This document shows, piece after piece, positions 1 through 8,764 of a stretch of DNA of 64,000 nt. The stretch is from Neobacillus muris (GTDB taxonomy: Bacteria > Bacillota > Bacilli > Bacillales > Cytobacillaceae). A program made the position numbers and the translations under genes. The number at the start of each line of letters is the position of its first letter. Position 1 is the first letter of the stretch. The notes under the pieces are model-generated. The model did no database searches, was not told where the DNA came from, and saw only the letters and a list, made by a program, of their open reading frames with translations. The stretch spans positions 1-64,000 of the forward strand of contig NZ_CALPDF010000018.1 in assembly GCF_943193175.1 (NCBI RefSeq), in the 5' to 3' direction.

Positions 1-57
1 GCATGTATTAGGCACGCCGCCAGCGTTCGTCCTGAGCCAGGATCAAACTCTCCGAGA
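1..57 (-). rRNA. 16S ribosomal RNA, 5' end (partial)
   Basis: The reverse complement contains the universal 16S 5' sequence: the 27F primer region (AGAGTTTGATCCTGGCTCAG) followed by the usual GACGAACGCTGGCGGCGTGCC. Only about the first 57 bases of the gene are in the window; the rest lies beyond position 1. The exact 5' end is estimated. The gene is read leftwards, like most genes here. Confidence 0.97.
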
Positions 58-144
58 AAGTTGATATAGCTCATAAAGTTACGTTGGCTCGTGTACTCTC
101 TATTAATATAGAAGAAACACGATTATTATTTGTTGACGTTTTGT

Positions 145-172
145 TTGTTTAGTTTTCAAAGAACAATTTCGC
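145..172 (-). promoter_or_regulatory. rRNA leader boxA-like antitermination element
   Basis: On the minus strand the rRNA leader contains TGTTCTTTGAAAACT followed by an A/C-rich run. This is the usual leader motif before 16S genes in Bacillus and corresponds to the NusB/boxA antitermination region. The assignment rests on motif and position only. Confidence 0.6.
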
Positions 173-192
173 TTTTCAGAAGCGACTTTATT

Positions 193-221
193 AATATATC
201 ACGCCGTCTTTTCTAAGTCAA
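193..221 (-). promoter_or_regulatory. rRNA operon promoter P2
   Basis: Minus strand: -35 TTGACT (221-216), 17-base spacer, -10 TATATT (198-193). It is the proximal of two similar promoters in front of the 16S gene, the arrangement typical of Bacillus rrn operons. Confidence 0.75.
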
Positions 222-275
222 CAACTTTTTTCGTCATCTTTAAGTTGTCAGCCTGTCATCAACGACTGCTTATGT

Positions 276-304
276 ATAATATCATCATCACTAAATGAAG
301 TCAA
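276..304 (-). promoter_or_regulatory. rRNA operon promoter P1
   Basis: Minus strand: -35 TTGACT (304-299), 17-base spacer, -10 TATTAT (281-276). It lies 83 bases upstream of P2 with the same -35 hexamer. The tandem pair occupies most of the gene-free stretch 58-345. Confidence 0.72.
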
Positions 305-345
305 CGCCTTTATTTAATAAAAAAGTTTTCCCATAATTCTTTCTA

Positions 346-376
346 AAACAAAACCAGCCCTTTTCATTCAGGCTGG
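346..376 (-). terminator. Terminator of ptsG
   Basis: Minus strand hairpin with arms CCAGCC / GGCTGG followed by TTTTGTTTT, starting 13 bases after the ptsG stop codon. It separates ptsG from the rrn promoters. Confidence 0.8.
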
Positions 377-388
377 ATTCGTTCGGAT

Positions 389-2464
389 TTATTTTGTAAT
401 TTTAATTATACCTTCTTGCCCGCAGTTTACATGGCCTTGCTTTTCTATAACTACCTCTTCACCTTCACCTAAATTAGTGAAAATAATAGGAGAAATCGTT
501 GATTTAGCATGTTCTTTAATATATTCGATATCAAAATTCAATAAAGGCTGGCCTTTTTTAACCGTGTCATTTTCAGAAACCAACGTCTCAAAGCATTCTC
601 CTTTCAGGTTAACCGTATCAAGACCAACGTGTATGAGAATTTCACGCCCACTGTCAGAAAGGATACCAATCGCATGCTTAGTATAGAACATGTTTATAAT
701 CTTGCCATCAACAGGTGAAGCCACTAACCCTTCAGATGGAATAATAGCAAAGCCATCACCCATCATTTTTCCTGCGAATACTTGATCGGGAACTTCTGTG
801 ATTTCTTTTATTTCCCCTTTAATCGGGGCTGCAAAAGCACTTCCAGCCTCAGCAGCATTCTCAGCTTGCAACGCTTCCGGGTTCACTTCCTCAATCTGCT
901 GCTGTACCCCTTTTTCCGGTTCATCAGCGGCGAGACTGCGAGGCCGTTTTCCTCTCATAATATCCTTCATTTGTCCTTTAATTGTTTCAGAACGAGGACC
1001 TAGGATTGCCTGAATATTATTTCCCACTTCAAGGACACCTGATGCACCAAGACGTTTAAGTTCTTCTTTATCTACATTTTTAATATCATTTACAGATACA
1101 CGGAGGCGGGTAATACAAGCATCTAAGTTCGCGATGTTTTCTTTGCCTCCCATCGCTTCTAAGATATTAGCCGCTAAATCCCCTGAGCCGGCTTTTCCTG
1201 CTGGTGCTTGATTTTCTTCATCGTCTAATTCTCGGCCAGGTGTTTTTAAGTCAAACTTGCGAATGGCGAAGCGGAATCCGAAGTAATAAATAACAGCAAA
1301 TACAAGACCTATTGGGATGACAATCCACGCATGTGTTTGCGGATTAATTAAACCGAAAAGAACATAGTCAATTAACCCTCCAGAGAACGTCATACCGATT
1401 TTTACATCTAATAAGTTCATAACCATAAAAGATAAACCGGCAAAAACAGCATGGATACCAAATAATATAGGTGCAACAAATAAGAATGAGAATTCAATCG
1501 GTTCTGTTATACCTGTTAAGAAGGAAGTTAATGCCGCAGATAGCATTAATCCTCCCACAAACTGTTTCTTTTCTGGCTTAGCTTCATGATAAATTGCTAA
1601 AGCTGCCGCTGGAAGACCAAACATCATGAATGGGAATTTACCCGTCATAAACGTACCGGCAGTCAGATTTTGCACGTTATCAGAAATCTGTGCCATGAAA
1701 ATCCGCTGATCACCGCGGACAACTTCTCCTGCTTTTGTTACATACTCACCGAATTCATACCAGAATGGCGAATAGAAAATATGATGCAATCCAAATGGAA
1801 TCAAGGCACGTTCAATAACTCCAAAGATAAATGCCGATAATGTTAAGTTCGCATGAACCATATTATTAGAAAATGCATCTAATCCTGCTTGTATTGGCGG
1901 CCAAATTACCAGCATAATCAATCCTAAGACAATGGCCGTTGCAGCTGTAATGATTGGAACAAAGCGTTTGCCGGCAAAGAAACCTAAATAGGATGGCAAT
2001 TCTATCTCAAAGAATTTATTATAAAGCGAAGCTGCCATAATGCCGGCGATAATTCCTCCAAATACCCCGGTTTGTAAAGTCGGGATCCCAAGAACGCTGG
2101 CATAGTTTGTTCCGTTTACATCTTCTGCTTCAAGACCAAGGACAGTCCCCATTGTCACATTCATGATCAAGTAACCGATAATTGCTGCAAGTCCCGCAGT
2201 TCCTTCTCCTCCTGCCAAACCGATTGCAACACCCACCGCAAACAAGAGCGGGAGGTTACCAAATACAATATCCCCTGCTTTTTGCATAACAGCTGCCACT
2301 AGATCTACGCCGCTGTTATCTAAGTATGGGGCAATGTCCAGTAAAGCAGGGTTTCTTAATGCCGCCCCAAGCGCAAGCAATATACCAGCAGCCGGCAAAA
2401 GGGCAACTGGAAGCATAAGTGCCTTACCCACTTTTTGTAAGACGCCGAATGCGTTTTTTAACAT
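389..2464 (-). CDS. ptsG: PTS glucose-specific EIICBA permease PtsG
   Basis: Imports glucose and phosphorylates it to glucose-6-phosphate, taking phosphate from HPr. The 691 residues have the IICBA order of Bacillus PtsG: a membrane EIIC of about 400 residues with many hydrophobic segments, a DDEENQ linker, an EIIB domain (about 430-510) with the phosphorylated Cys in [11 protein letters not shown], and an EIIA domain (about 550-691) with the phosphorylated His in [10 protein letters not shown]. The start follows a GGGGG-type ribosome site. Transcription comes from the RAT/terminator region just upstream, and its regulator glcT precedes it, so expression should be glucose-induced by GlcT antitermination. 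Length and motifs are normal. Confidence 0.96.
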   Translation of the reverse strand: MLKNAFGVLQKVGKALMLPVALLPAAGILLALGAALRNPALLDIAPYLDNSGVDLVAAVMQKAGDIVFGNLPLLFAVGVAIGLAGGEGTAGLAAIIGYLIMNVTMGTVLGLEAEDVNGTNYASVLGIPTLQTGVFGGIIAGIMAASLYNKFFEIELPSYLGFFAGKRFVPIITAATAIVLGLIMLVIWPPIQAGLDAFSNNMVHANLTLSAFIFGVIERALIPFGLHHIFYSPFWYEFGEYVTKAGEVVRGDQRIFMAQISDNVQNLTAGTFMTGKFPFMMFGLPAAALAIYHEAKPEKKQFVGGLMLSAALTSFLTGITEPIEFSFLFVAPILFGIHAVFAGLSFMVMNLLDVKIGMTFSGGLIDYVLFGLINPQTHAWIVIPIGLVFAVIYYFGFRFAIRKFDLKTPGRELDDEENQAPAGKAGSGDLAANILEAMGGKENIANLDACITRLRVSVNDIKNVDKEELKRLGASGVLEVGNNIQAILGPRSETIKGQMKDIMRGKRPRSLAADEPEKGVQQQIEEVNPEALQAENAAEAGSAFAAPIKGEIKEITEVPDQVFAGKMMGDGFAIIPSEGLVASPVDGKIINMFYTKHAIGILSDSGREILIHVGLDTVNLKGECFETLVSENDTVKKGQPLLNFDIEYIKEHAKSTISPIIFTNLGEGEEVVIEKQGHVNCGQEGIIKITK

Positions 2465-2494
2465 ATATAAAACCCCCTGGATATTTTAATGCAG

Positions 2495-2509
2495 ATAAAA
2501 CGGTTACAT
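2495..2509 (-). promoter_or_regulatory. Partial cre-like motif in the ptsG leader
   Basis: Minus strand TGTAACCGTTTTAT matches the CcpA cre pattern TGNAANCGNTNNCA except for the last two bases. It lies between the leader terminator and the ribosome site. The TGTAACCG core recurs at the same relative place in the mannose PTS leader (about 49204-49213). It may be a weak cre or simply shared ancestry of the two leaders. Confidence 0.3.
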
Positions 2510-2513
2510 AAAA

Positions 2514-2610
2514 CAAAAAAAAAGACATGAGAAAAAAGCTTAATAATTGTAGCAGCGGATATAGCCTTCCCCTGCGTATCCAATTCATTAATACTTTGTT
2601 ACTCATGCCT
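2514..2610 (-). terminator. Leader terminator of ptsG (GlcT-controlled)
   Basis: Minus strand: GGCATGAG (2609-2602) can pair with CTCATGTC (2531-2524), followed by a run of nine or more T. The 5' arm is the 3' end of the RAT element, so RAT folding and terminator folding exclude each other. This is the known GlcT switch of B. subtilis ptsG. Confidence 0.88.
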
Positions 2611-2629
2611 GATCGAATCAGTAACACGT
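2601..2629 (-). promoter_or_regulatory. RAT ribonucleic antiterminator (GlcT target) of ptsG
   Basis: The RNA-sense strand from 2629 to 2601 begins ACGTGTTACTGATTCG and ends GGCATGAGT, as in the B. subtilis ptsG RAT. GlcT binding should stabilise this hairpin and stop the overlapping terminator from forming. The same element recurs at 49316-49344. Confidence 0.9.
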
Positions 2630-2641
2630 AATAAAGGACTG

Positions 2642-3484
2642 CTATTTAAATTTATTCTGCAGACGCTGCAGATGCATGGTCAAATACACCGCTTCTGCAT
2701 CAAATACTTTCATCTTTAATGTTTGCTGCATCACTTTAATGAGCTTCCAGGCGAGATTATAGCATACTGGATATTCTTCCTTCAAGAGAGCAGAAATTTT
2801 ATCAGGCTCCTCCACCTTTTCTCCTCTCATCACTCGCCCTATGGCGAAGCGAAGATGGCGAACCAGTCTCATATACCCCACACTATCTTTATCAATCTCC
2901 ATCTCCAGCTGTTCCTCTACCATTTTCACTAAATTAGTGACAAGCTGGGAATGCTGGTTGACTTCCGAGAGATTTTTATTGGACATGGCACTATGAATAT
3001 GAAGGGCAATAAACCCAATTTCACCACTAGGAAGGTGGATTCCTGTTTTCTCTTGGATCAGCTGTACGACCTCTGATGCAATTTCATATTCAAACCTATA
3101 GAGCGCTTTCGTTTCGGCCAAAATAGGATTTCTTAATTCAACACCGTTAGCAACGCGCGACAGAGCAAATAGCAGGTGATCTGTCAATGCCACATGGATA
3201 TGTTCATCTAAATTTGAATTGGTCCGCTTTTTGATTAACTCAAGAGCGGAAATAATCGCCTCATGATGCTCATTATTGATAAATGGAAGTAATTGAATAT
3301 AATTCGCTTGTTCCTTCTCATTTTTCAATACAAAAAGCTTTTCCCCGGCATCCGCGTTGATAAGATCCCCACGTTTGCGATTAAAGCCTATTCCTTTCCC
3401 AATCAAAACGACCTCTTGATAGGAAGGATGTTCCGCAATGAGTACATTATTATTTAACACCTTATCTATCCGCAATTCTGCCAT
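2642..3484 (-). CDS. glcT: Transcription antiterminator GlcT
   Basis: RNA-binding antiterminator of the BglG/SacY family that controls ptsG. The start is set at 3484 (MAELRIDKVLNNNV), six to eight bases after GAGGGG; this gives 280 residues, the family length, whereas the longer reading frame has no good ribosome site. Domain order is the CAT RNA-binding domain (about 1-60), then PRD1 (about 65-170) and PRD2 (about 175-280), whose histidines are phosphorylated by PtsG and HPr in the family. It sits directly upstream of the RAT element and ptsG. Its last roughly 45 codons have a decayed second copy at 49357-49495. Confidence 0.95.
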   Translation of the reverse strand: MAELRIDKVLNNNVLIAEHPSYQEVVLIGKGIGFNRKRGDLINADAGEKLFVLKNEKEQANYIQLLPFINNEHHEAIISALELIKKRTNSNLDEHIHVALTDHLLFALSRVANGVELRNPILAETKALYRFEYEIASEVVQLIQEKTGIHLPSGEIGFIALHIHSAMSNKNLSEVNQHSQLVTNLVKMVEEQLEMEIDKDSVGYMRLVRHLRFAIGRVMRGEKVEEPDKISALLKEEYPVCYNLAWKLIKVMQQTLKMKVFDAEAVYLTMHLQRLQNKFK

Positions 3485-3587
3485 ACTTTTTCCCCTCTTC
3501 ATCACTTCGTCCGCAATATCATGGTAAAAGAGGCAGATAGGAAAGTCAACGACAATGTTCGCCAATCACCTGTAAAATTTCGGAAAC

Positions 3588-4715
3588 CTATTCAAAGCGG
3601 ATCCCCCTTATCCCTACAGCGAAAAATAAGATAGTAAATAAAACTAGCGCAAGCACATCTTTTCCTAAGGTTCCCATATGCAGACTTCCGCTGATTATCT
3701 CTTTAAATCCAGACATAGCCCAGCTTTGCGGAACGGCAAGAGCGATCTTCTGCATGACATCCGGCACTAGATCCAATGACCAATAAACCCCGCCCAGCAT
3801 ACAAGTGCTGACCACTAAGACTGCACTTAAAGCAGCGGCTTGCTGTTTGGTTTTAACAAGCGCGGCAATCATTAGCCCAAAACCAACCACAGAAAGAATT
3901 ACTAATGAGGCAAACGGAAGCAGATAGGACAGATTACCCCATGTCACATCAAATAATAGCGACATTGCTGTCATTAACATAACAAATTGGATAGCACCCA
4001 TAACAAAATAAGACAATAAGTATCCAAAAATAATTTGCAGCTTGGCTGCCGGGCTGACCAGCAGTCTTCCCCAAGTTCCGCCAGCCCTTTCGTCTAAAAT
4101 GGCGGATGCGGCACCGGAGAGCCCAAACATCATGAACATAATGGAAAACCCGACAAACATCAGGTTCATATCCGTTTGTTTCGTTCGCTCCTTCTGAATA
4201 ACCTGTTGATCAACAGACACTCCTTGATTCCCAGCAATCATCTCCAATAGCTGGGGAAATCCTGAGGAATCTGACGGATCAACAGCCTGGTAAGAGCGGG
4301 CAATCAGACTTGCCGTACCCTGGAGCAGCGGCTCAAGACTATAATAGGACTCCGTCTTCCTTTCGATCATTACGTCAAAAATCGGCCCATTTTCTGCCAT
4401 TCGCTGCTCAATATCATTTGGAATCACCACCGCAGCAATACTATCCTGTTCGGAGACGTTGCTTTTTGCCGCTTTTAGAGATACCTGCCGCCAGGAAAAA
4501 TCATCGTTTTTCTTTAGCAGTTTCATGATCTCATCCGTTGCTTTCCCTTCACCGGCTACCACGTTCACAACCGGTTTAGCTGAATCTGGATTGGCCGCAA
4601 CTCCCCCAAAGATAAAGCTGAACAGAGCCGGCATAACAAACATTAACACGATGGTTCCAGGCGATTTAAAAAACATTTTTAGCTGCTGTCCAACAATGGT
4701 CATGATTTTACGCAT
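3588..4715 (-). CDS. ABC-2 type transporter permease
   Basis: Membrane subunit of an ABC exporter. The 375 residues show the ABC-2 pattern: one N-terminal membrane segment (about 20-40), a large extracytoplasmic domain (about 45-175), then five hydrophobic segments, ending in a charged tail. The MLGGVYWSLDLVP stretch near the end is typical of ABC-2 permeases. It is the last gene of a three-gene unit and overlaps its upstream neighbour by 8 bases, so the two are translationally coupled. The second permease has the same layout, so the exporter is probably a heterodimer. The substrate cannot be read; drug or antimicrobial peptide export is a guess from the family. Confidence 0.85.
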   Translation of the reverse strand: MRKIMTIVGQQLKMFFKSPGTIVLMFVMPALFSFIFGGVAANPDSAKPVVNVVAGEGKATDEIMKLLKKNDDFSWRQVSLKAAKSNVSEQDSIAAVVIPNDIEQRMAENGPIFDVMIERKTESYYSLEPLLQGTASLIARSYQAVDPSDSSGFPQLLEMIAGNQGVSVDQQVIQKERTKQTDMNLMFVGFSIMFMMFGLSGAASAILDERAGGTWGRLLVSPAAKLQIIFGYLLSYFVMGAIQFVMLMTAMSLLFDVTWGNLSYLLPFASLVILSVVGFGLMIAALVKTKQQAAALSAVLVVSTCMLGGVYWSLDLVPDVMQKIALAVPQSWAMSGFKEIISGSLHMGTLGKDVLALVLFTILFFAVGIRGIRFE

Positions 4716-5904
4716 AACGCCCTCTCCTTCCCATTGAAAGGCGGATTAATCCAATCACAAAAAACAGGATGCCGAGTCCCAAAGCCCCTAGCACAGCAGG
4801 CAGAATATCAGCCAGCCCCGCACCCGTCATCAGTTTTAAATAGTTTTGCAAAGCCAAGGCATTGGGCAAAAACTTCACTGCCGAATTTACCCAGTCCGGA
4901 AAGAGGTACATGGGGACCATACTCCCCCCTAGGACGGCCATGATTTGCGTTCCGAACATACCGGCAACCGAAAAAGCCTTTTCTGTTTTCACAAATGATC
5001 CCGCCAGCACACCCAGTCCGCACGCATTTATGATGAAGGCCATGGTCATAACCAAAACCCCGCTGGCCGAGTCTCCCCAGTCCACACCAAAAATCAAGCC
5101 TGTCCCCATTAAAATGACAGCAGCCTGGGCCAAACAAATCACAACCAGCCCCAGCAATTTCCCCAAAAGATAGTAGGTGTAGGTTAAATGGGTAAGGAGC
5201 AATCGATTATACACTTCTTGTTCCCTTTCCAGGATCATGTTGGAAACCCCTTGCACCACTGTCATTAATAGAAACATGACACCCATGGCTGCTGCGTAAT
5301 ATTGAAAAGAACCGACCATTTTTGTTTTGGCACTTACAGTCGTTTCATTGAGGAGAGAAACCTTTGACAGATCCATCTCTTGAAGAGTCTTTTTCTCACC
5401 ATCTGTTCCTGTTTGAACCAGACTCGCTTTTTGTGCGGCTGCCGCTTCAATTGGCACCGAATCCGCAAATTGTTCGACCACTTTCTGAACCACCACCGCT
5501 TTTAGCCCCGGATCCGGTACAGTCAACAGCTTTACTTTCGCCTGTTCCCCTGTCATTAAGGAGTCCGAAAACCCAGGTTCAATAATCAGCCCCACCGGTA
5601 AATGATGTTCGGTTATCTTTTTTCTAAGTTCCGATTCATGAAGAGACTTGATTTCGATTTGATCTTTCATTTGGTTTTCAAAGACTTCCTCTACTAAAAC
5701 TTTACTAAGAGGCCCTTTATCTAAATTAACGATTCCCATACTAAATTTTTCAAGGACGCTATCGTCATCCTGCTTCATCACGTTTCCAAAAGCAGACCCT
5801 AAAATGGCAATAAGAATCAGAGGCATTAGGATAAGTGTTAACAGAGCTTTCTTATCGCGGGCTATCATCTTTAAATCCTTCCAGGCAAGCCACCAAAAAC
5901 TCAT
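4708..5904 (-). CDS. ABC-2 type transporter permease
   Basis: Second membrane subunit of the same exporter, 398 residues. An N-terminal membrane segment (about 20-40) is followed by a long extracytoplasmic domain and five to six C-terminal membrane segments. The start overlaps nothing upstream; the ATPase stop is 11 bases away. Its layout is like that of the downstream permease but the sequence has diverged. The substrate is unknown. Confidence 0.85.
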   Translation of the reverse strand: MSFWWLAWKDLKMIARDKKALLTLILMPLILIAILGSAFGNVMKQDDDSVLEKFSMGIVNLDKGPLSKVLVEEVFENQMKDQIEIKSLHESELRKKITEHHLPVGLIIEPGFSDSLMTGEQAKVKLLTVPDPGLKAVVVQKVVEQFADSVPIEAAAAQKASLVQTGTDGEKKTLQEMDLSKVSLLNETTVSAKTKMVGSFQYYAAAMGVMFLLMTVVQGVSNMILEREQEVYNRLLLTHLTYTYYLLGKLLGLVVICLAQAAVILMGTGLIFGVDWGDSASGVLVMTMAFIINACGLGVLAGSFVKTEKAFSVAGMFGTQIMAVLGGSMVPMYLFPDWVNSAVKFLPNALALQNYLKLMTGAGLADILPAVLGALGLGILFFVIGLIRLSMGRRGRYA

Positions 5905-5915
5905 GATAACCCCCC

Positions 5916-6866
5916 TTAATCCCGCAGGCTCCGGCCTGTCAGCTGAAGAAAAATGCTTTCCAGGTTCGGTTCCACAATTTCTACAGAAGAGATTTTTATG
6001 CCATCTCTGGTAAGATACTGAATCAGGCCGCCTAAGATGTTTTGCGGCTCTTTATGGAATGCGGTTAGAAGGTTCTCTTTGAAGAGTATATCTTTATCAA
6101 CCGAAAGCCCCGACCCCTCTAAATGGTTGATGATTTCTTGTTGATTGAAAGTTTCACCATCAAGCATAATCATGATTCTGGAACGGTCGCCAATTGACTC
6201 ACGCAAATCCCGTAATGTACCTATGGCAATCACCTGGCCATGGTCTATAATGCCGACCCGTTCACATAGATACTCGACTTCTTCCATATAGTGACTAGTA
6301 TAAATAATCGTCATTCCCTCATGGTTTAACCGTTTGACGGTTTCTAAAATATGATTGCGCGATTGCGGGTCAATCCCCACCGTGGGCTCGTCCATAATTA
6401 ACAGTTCCGGCTGATGCAGAATCGCCGCCCCAATGTTCACCCGACGTTTCATGCCTCCAGAAAAGTCAGCCACTTTATCTCTAGCCCTGTCCGTCAGGCC
6501 AATCATTTCAAGGACTCCGTCGACACTTATCTCCAGTTTCTTACCGCTCAGGTTATACATCCTGCCCCAGAATTTTAAATTTTCCTTGGCTGACATTTCC
6601 TGATACAGGGCAATTTCCTGCGGGACGACGCCAATCGTTTTTTGGGCTTGTTTGGGTCTTCTAACGATATCTATATCTCTTAATCTGATTTCGCCAGAAG
6701 TCGGGGGAAAAAGTCCTGTTATCATATTAATAGCGGTCGATTTCCCTGCACCATTTGGACCAAGCAATCCGAACGATTCCCCTTTTTCAACAGTAAACGA
6801 TAAGCCCTTGACCGCCTCAAACTGCCCAAAATTTTTGCGCAAATCCTGCACTGCCAATAAATTCAC
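5916..6866 (-). CDS. ABC transporter ATP-binding protein (exporter type)
   Basis: ATPase that powers the two downstream permeases. Walker A GPNGAGKST, signature FSGGMKRR and Walker B LLIMDEPT are all present, followed by a C-terminal extension of about 80 residues typical of drug and NatA-type exporter ATPases. The start is placed at GTG 6866 (VNLLAVQDLRKNFG, 316 residues), preceded by GGAGTGGTGA; the frame is open to 6950 but the added residues are not like the family. First gene of the three-gene exporter unit. Confidence 0.88.
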   Translation of the reverse strand: MNLLAVQDLRKNFGQFEAVKGLSFTVEKGESFGLLGPNGAGKSTAINMITGLFPPTSGEIRLRDIDIVRRPKQAQKTIGVVPQEIALYQEMSAKENLKFWGRMYNLSGKKLEISVDGVLEMIGLTDRARDKVADFSGGMKRRVNIGAAILHQPELLIMDEPTVGIDPQSRNHILETVKRLNHEGMTIIYTSHYMEEVEYLCERVGIIDHGQVIAIGTLRDLRESIGDRSRIMIMLDGETFNQQEIINHLEGSGLSVDKDILFKENLLTAFHKEPQNILGGLIQYLTRDGIKISSVEIVEPNLESIFLQLTGRSLRD

Positions 6867-6953
6867 GTTCACCACTCCCAATCCGTGTCTAACTTCCCTC
6901 TCTATCATACAAAAGTCCCATGGAAAAAAATATAAATTTTTAAAATTCACAGA

Positions 6954-6998
6954 AATAAAAAAAAGAGCTGAGGAGGATAATCTCCGCAGCTCTTTTTC
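6954..6998 (-). terminator. Terminator of pbuG
   Basis: Minus strand hairpin with arms AAAGAGCTG.GGAG / CTCC..CAGCTCTTT followed by eight T. It lies 12 bases after the pbuG stop and before the ABC ATPase gene. It could also work on the plus strand. Confidence 0.8.
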
Positions 6999-7009
6999 AA
7001 TAAGGTTTT

Positions 7010-8338
7010 TTATTTTAAGAAAATGAAATATAGTAAAAAGATGATAAAGAATAAGTACATGATCGGATTAATTTCTTTTGCGCGCCCTTTTACAATCATG
7101 GTAATTGGGTAGAAGATAAAGCCCATCGCAATCCCCGTTGCAATGCTGTATGATAGCGGCATGGCAATAATCGTTAAGAATGCAGGAACCGCAATTTCAA
7201 ATTTGGTCCAATCAATTTTTCCTAGAGATGATACCATTAATACCCCAACAATGATTAAAGCTGGAGCGGTAACGGCAGAAGTTACAACCGATAAGAGCGG
7301 GAAGAAAAAGATGGATAGGATAAAGAATCCTGCTGTAACTAACGCCGCGAATCCAGTTCTTGCACCAGATGCAACCCCTGCAGTCGACTCAATGTACGAT
7401 GTTGTAGTTGACGTTCCAAGTACGGCTCCCACACTGGATGCGATGGAATCAGCAATCAACGCTCTCCCTGCACGAGGAAGTTTATTATCTTTCATAATTC
7501 CAGCCTGACTGGCTACAGCCACCAATGTGCCGGCATTGTCAAAGAAGTCGACAAACAAGAAAGTTAACACAATCCCCAGCATGGCAGTAGTGTAGAATGA
7601 ACTGTCCCCAAAGGATGAGAAAGCTGCACCGAAGGTAGGCTCTAAACTAGGAACAGCGCCAACGATCTGAGTCGGCACCTTAATCAATCCAAAGATCATG
7701 CCGGCGATAACCGTAATGACCATTCCGTAGAAAACAGCGCCTTTTATTTTCCTCGTCATCATAATAACTGTTACGAAAATTCCAAAAACGGTCAGCAGGA
7801 CATTTCCATCCGACATGTCTCCTAAACCTACAAGTGTCGCATCATCATTAACAATGATTTTGGCATTTTGCAAGCCGACAAACGTAATGAACAAACCAAT
7901 CCCGGCACTAACCGCATACTTTAGCTCAATTGGAATCGCATTTATCAGCTTTTCACGAAGACCGGTCAAGGTAAGTATAAAGAAGAAAATACCTGAAATC
8001 AGTACCGCTCCAAGTGCATGCTGCCAAGGAATTCCGCTTCCTAAAACAACAGTGTAGGCAAAGAACGCATTTAACCCCATACCTGGTGCTAATGCCAGCG
8101 GATATTTGCCTAGAAGTCCCATGACAATGGATCCGATAGCCGACGCTAGCGCGGTTGCAACAAACACGGCACCATGGTCCATTCTTAAGGCATCTGGATA
8201 GTCTTTTATAGAGGCCAGCGACAAAGTGAGCGGGTTAACCACCAATATATAAGCCATTGCTAAGAAGGTAGTGAAGCCGCCAATAAACTCCCGGCGATAA
8301 TTGGTACCGTACTTCTCAAATTCAAAGTACTTTTGCAT
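7010..8338 (-). CDS. pbuG: Hypoxanthine/guanine permease PbuG
   Basis: Proton-coupled purine base importer of the NCS2/AzgA-type family. The 442 residues contain the typical EFIGGFTTFLAMAYILVVNP start, the ALAPGMGLNAFFAY motif, the VDFFDNAGTLVAVA motif and a C-terminus ending LLYFIFLK as in B. subtilis PbuG. It lies next to guaA as in B. subtilis. A C-type purine riboswitch with its terminator sits in the leader and a PurR-like operator lies before the promoter, so both excess guanine and PurR should lower expression. Confidence 0.93.
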   Translation of the reverse strand: MQKYFEFEKYGTNYRREFIGGFTTFLAMAYILVVNPLTLSLASIKDYPDALRMDHGAVFVATALASAIGSIVMGLLGKYPLALAPGMGLNAFFAYTVVLGSGIPWQHALGAVLISGIFFFILTLTGLREKLINAIPIELKYAVSAGIGLFITFVGLQNAKIIVNDDATLVGLGDMSDGNVLLTVFGIFVTVIMMTRKIKGAVFYGMVITVIAGMIFGLIKVPTQIVGAVPSLEPTFGAAFSSFGDSSFYTTAMLGIVLTFLFVDFFDNAGTLVAVASQAGIMKDNKLPRAGRALIADSIASSVGAVLGTSTTTSYIESTAGVASGARTGFAALVTAGFFILSIFFFPLLSVVTSAVTAPALIIVGVLMVSSLGKIDWTKFEIAVPAFLTIIAMPLSYSIATGIAMGFIFYPITMIVKGRAKEINPIMYLFFIIFLLYFIFLK

Positions 8339-8365
8339 GTTTCTTTTCCCCCTATTTTTCTTTTT

Positions 8366-8402
8366 AAAATAAAAAACGTTCCGGTTTATCTACCAGAACG
8401 TT
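8366..8402 (-). terminator. Riboswitch terminator of pbuG leader
   Basis: Minus strand hairpin AACGTTCTGGT / ACCGGAACGTT (11 pairs, one G-U) followed by TTTTTTATTTT. It stands downstream of the guanine aptamer and just before the ribosome site, as expected of the expression platform. Confidence 0.88.
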
Positions 8403-8454
8403 GACTAGGGTAATGTGTGTTAAAAGGCAATGTTGCCTTATATATCAACACTTA

Positions 8455-8522
8455 CCTCGTAGTCAAGCCATTTACGGTGGCTTGGTAGAAACTTTTGGGC
8501 CTTATTCCCAATATTATACGAC
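8455..8522 (-). ncRNA. Guanine riboswitch (pbuG leader)
   Basis: Purine aptamer on the minus strand: P1 arms TCGTA / TACGA, the L2 GTTTCTACC signature, the L3 CGTAAAT loop and the J3/1 GACTAC segment. The specificity base (position 74 of the xpt aptamer) is C, read from 8462, so the ligand should be guanine or hypoxanthine, not adenine. The ligand would favour the terminator at 8366-8402. Confidence 0.95.
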
Positions 8523-8552
8523 GTAATTCGACATCTTATTCAATACACTATT

Positions 8553-8581
8553 ATAATATCAAGGAAGAACCGGTCCGTCAA
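8553..8581 (-). promoter_or_regulatory. pbuG promoter
   Basis: Minus strand: -35 TTGACG (8581-8576), 17-base spacer, -10 TATTAT (8558-8553). It would start transcription about 20 bases before the aptamer. Confidence 0.65.
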
Positions 8582-8585
8582 TATA

Positions 8586-8629
8586 AAATACGAACATTTT
8601 TAAATATATTTTTAACATCGTTCGTAAAA
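8586..8629. promoter_or_regulatory. PurR operator-like inverted PurBoxes upstream of pbuG
   Basis: Two facing CGAAC motifs: ATACGAACATT on the plus strand (8589-8599) and TTTACGAACGAT on the minus strand (8628-8617). They are separated by an AT-rich spacer just upstream of the -35 box. The pattern resembles the PurBox pair (AWWWCCGAACWWT, facing) bound by Bacillus PurR. B. subtilis pbuG is a known PurR target. Confidence 0.6.
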
Positions 8630-8685
8630 ACTAAAGAAACTGCAGAAAGCCGATCAGCGCGGAAAAATGGGATCGAGATTCCCAT

Positions 8686-8724
8686 ACACAAAAGGCTGAC
8701 CCCCTATTAGGTCAACCTTTTGTG
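8686..8724 (-). terminator. Terminator of guaA
   Basis: Near-perfect hairpin ACACAAAAGGTTGACC / GGTCAGCCTTTTGTGT, 40 bases after the guaA stop. The T-rich part is in the arm, so it should stop transcription in both directions. Confidence 0.75.
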
Positions 8725-8764
8725 TCAATGAGAAATGGCCAGCCGTTAGTTGCTTCCGTTGTTT

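Noticed and set aside
2424-2627. Small frame over the ptsG leader
   Set aside because: It covers the RAT and terminator, has no ribosome site and is explained by the RNA switch.
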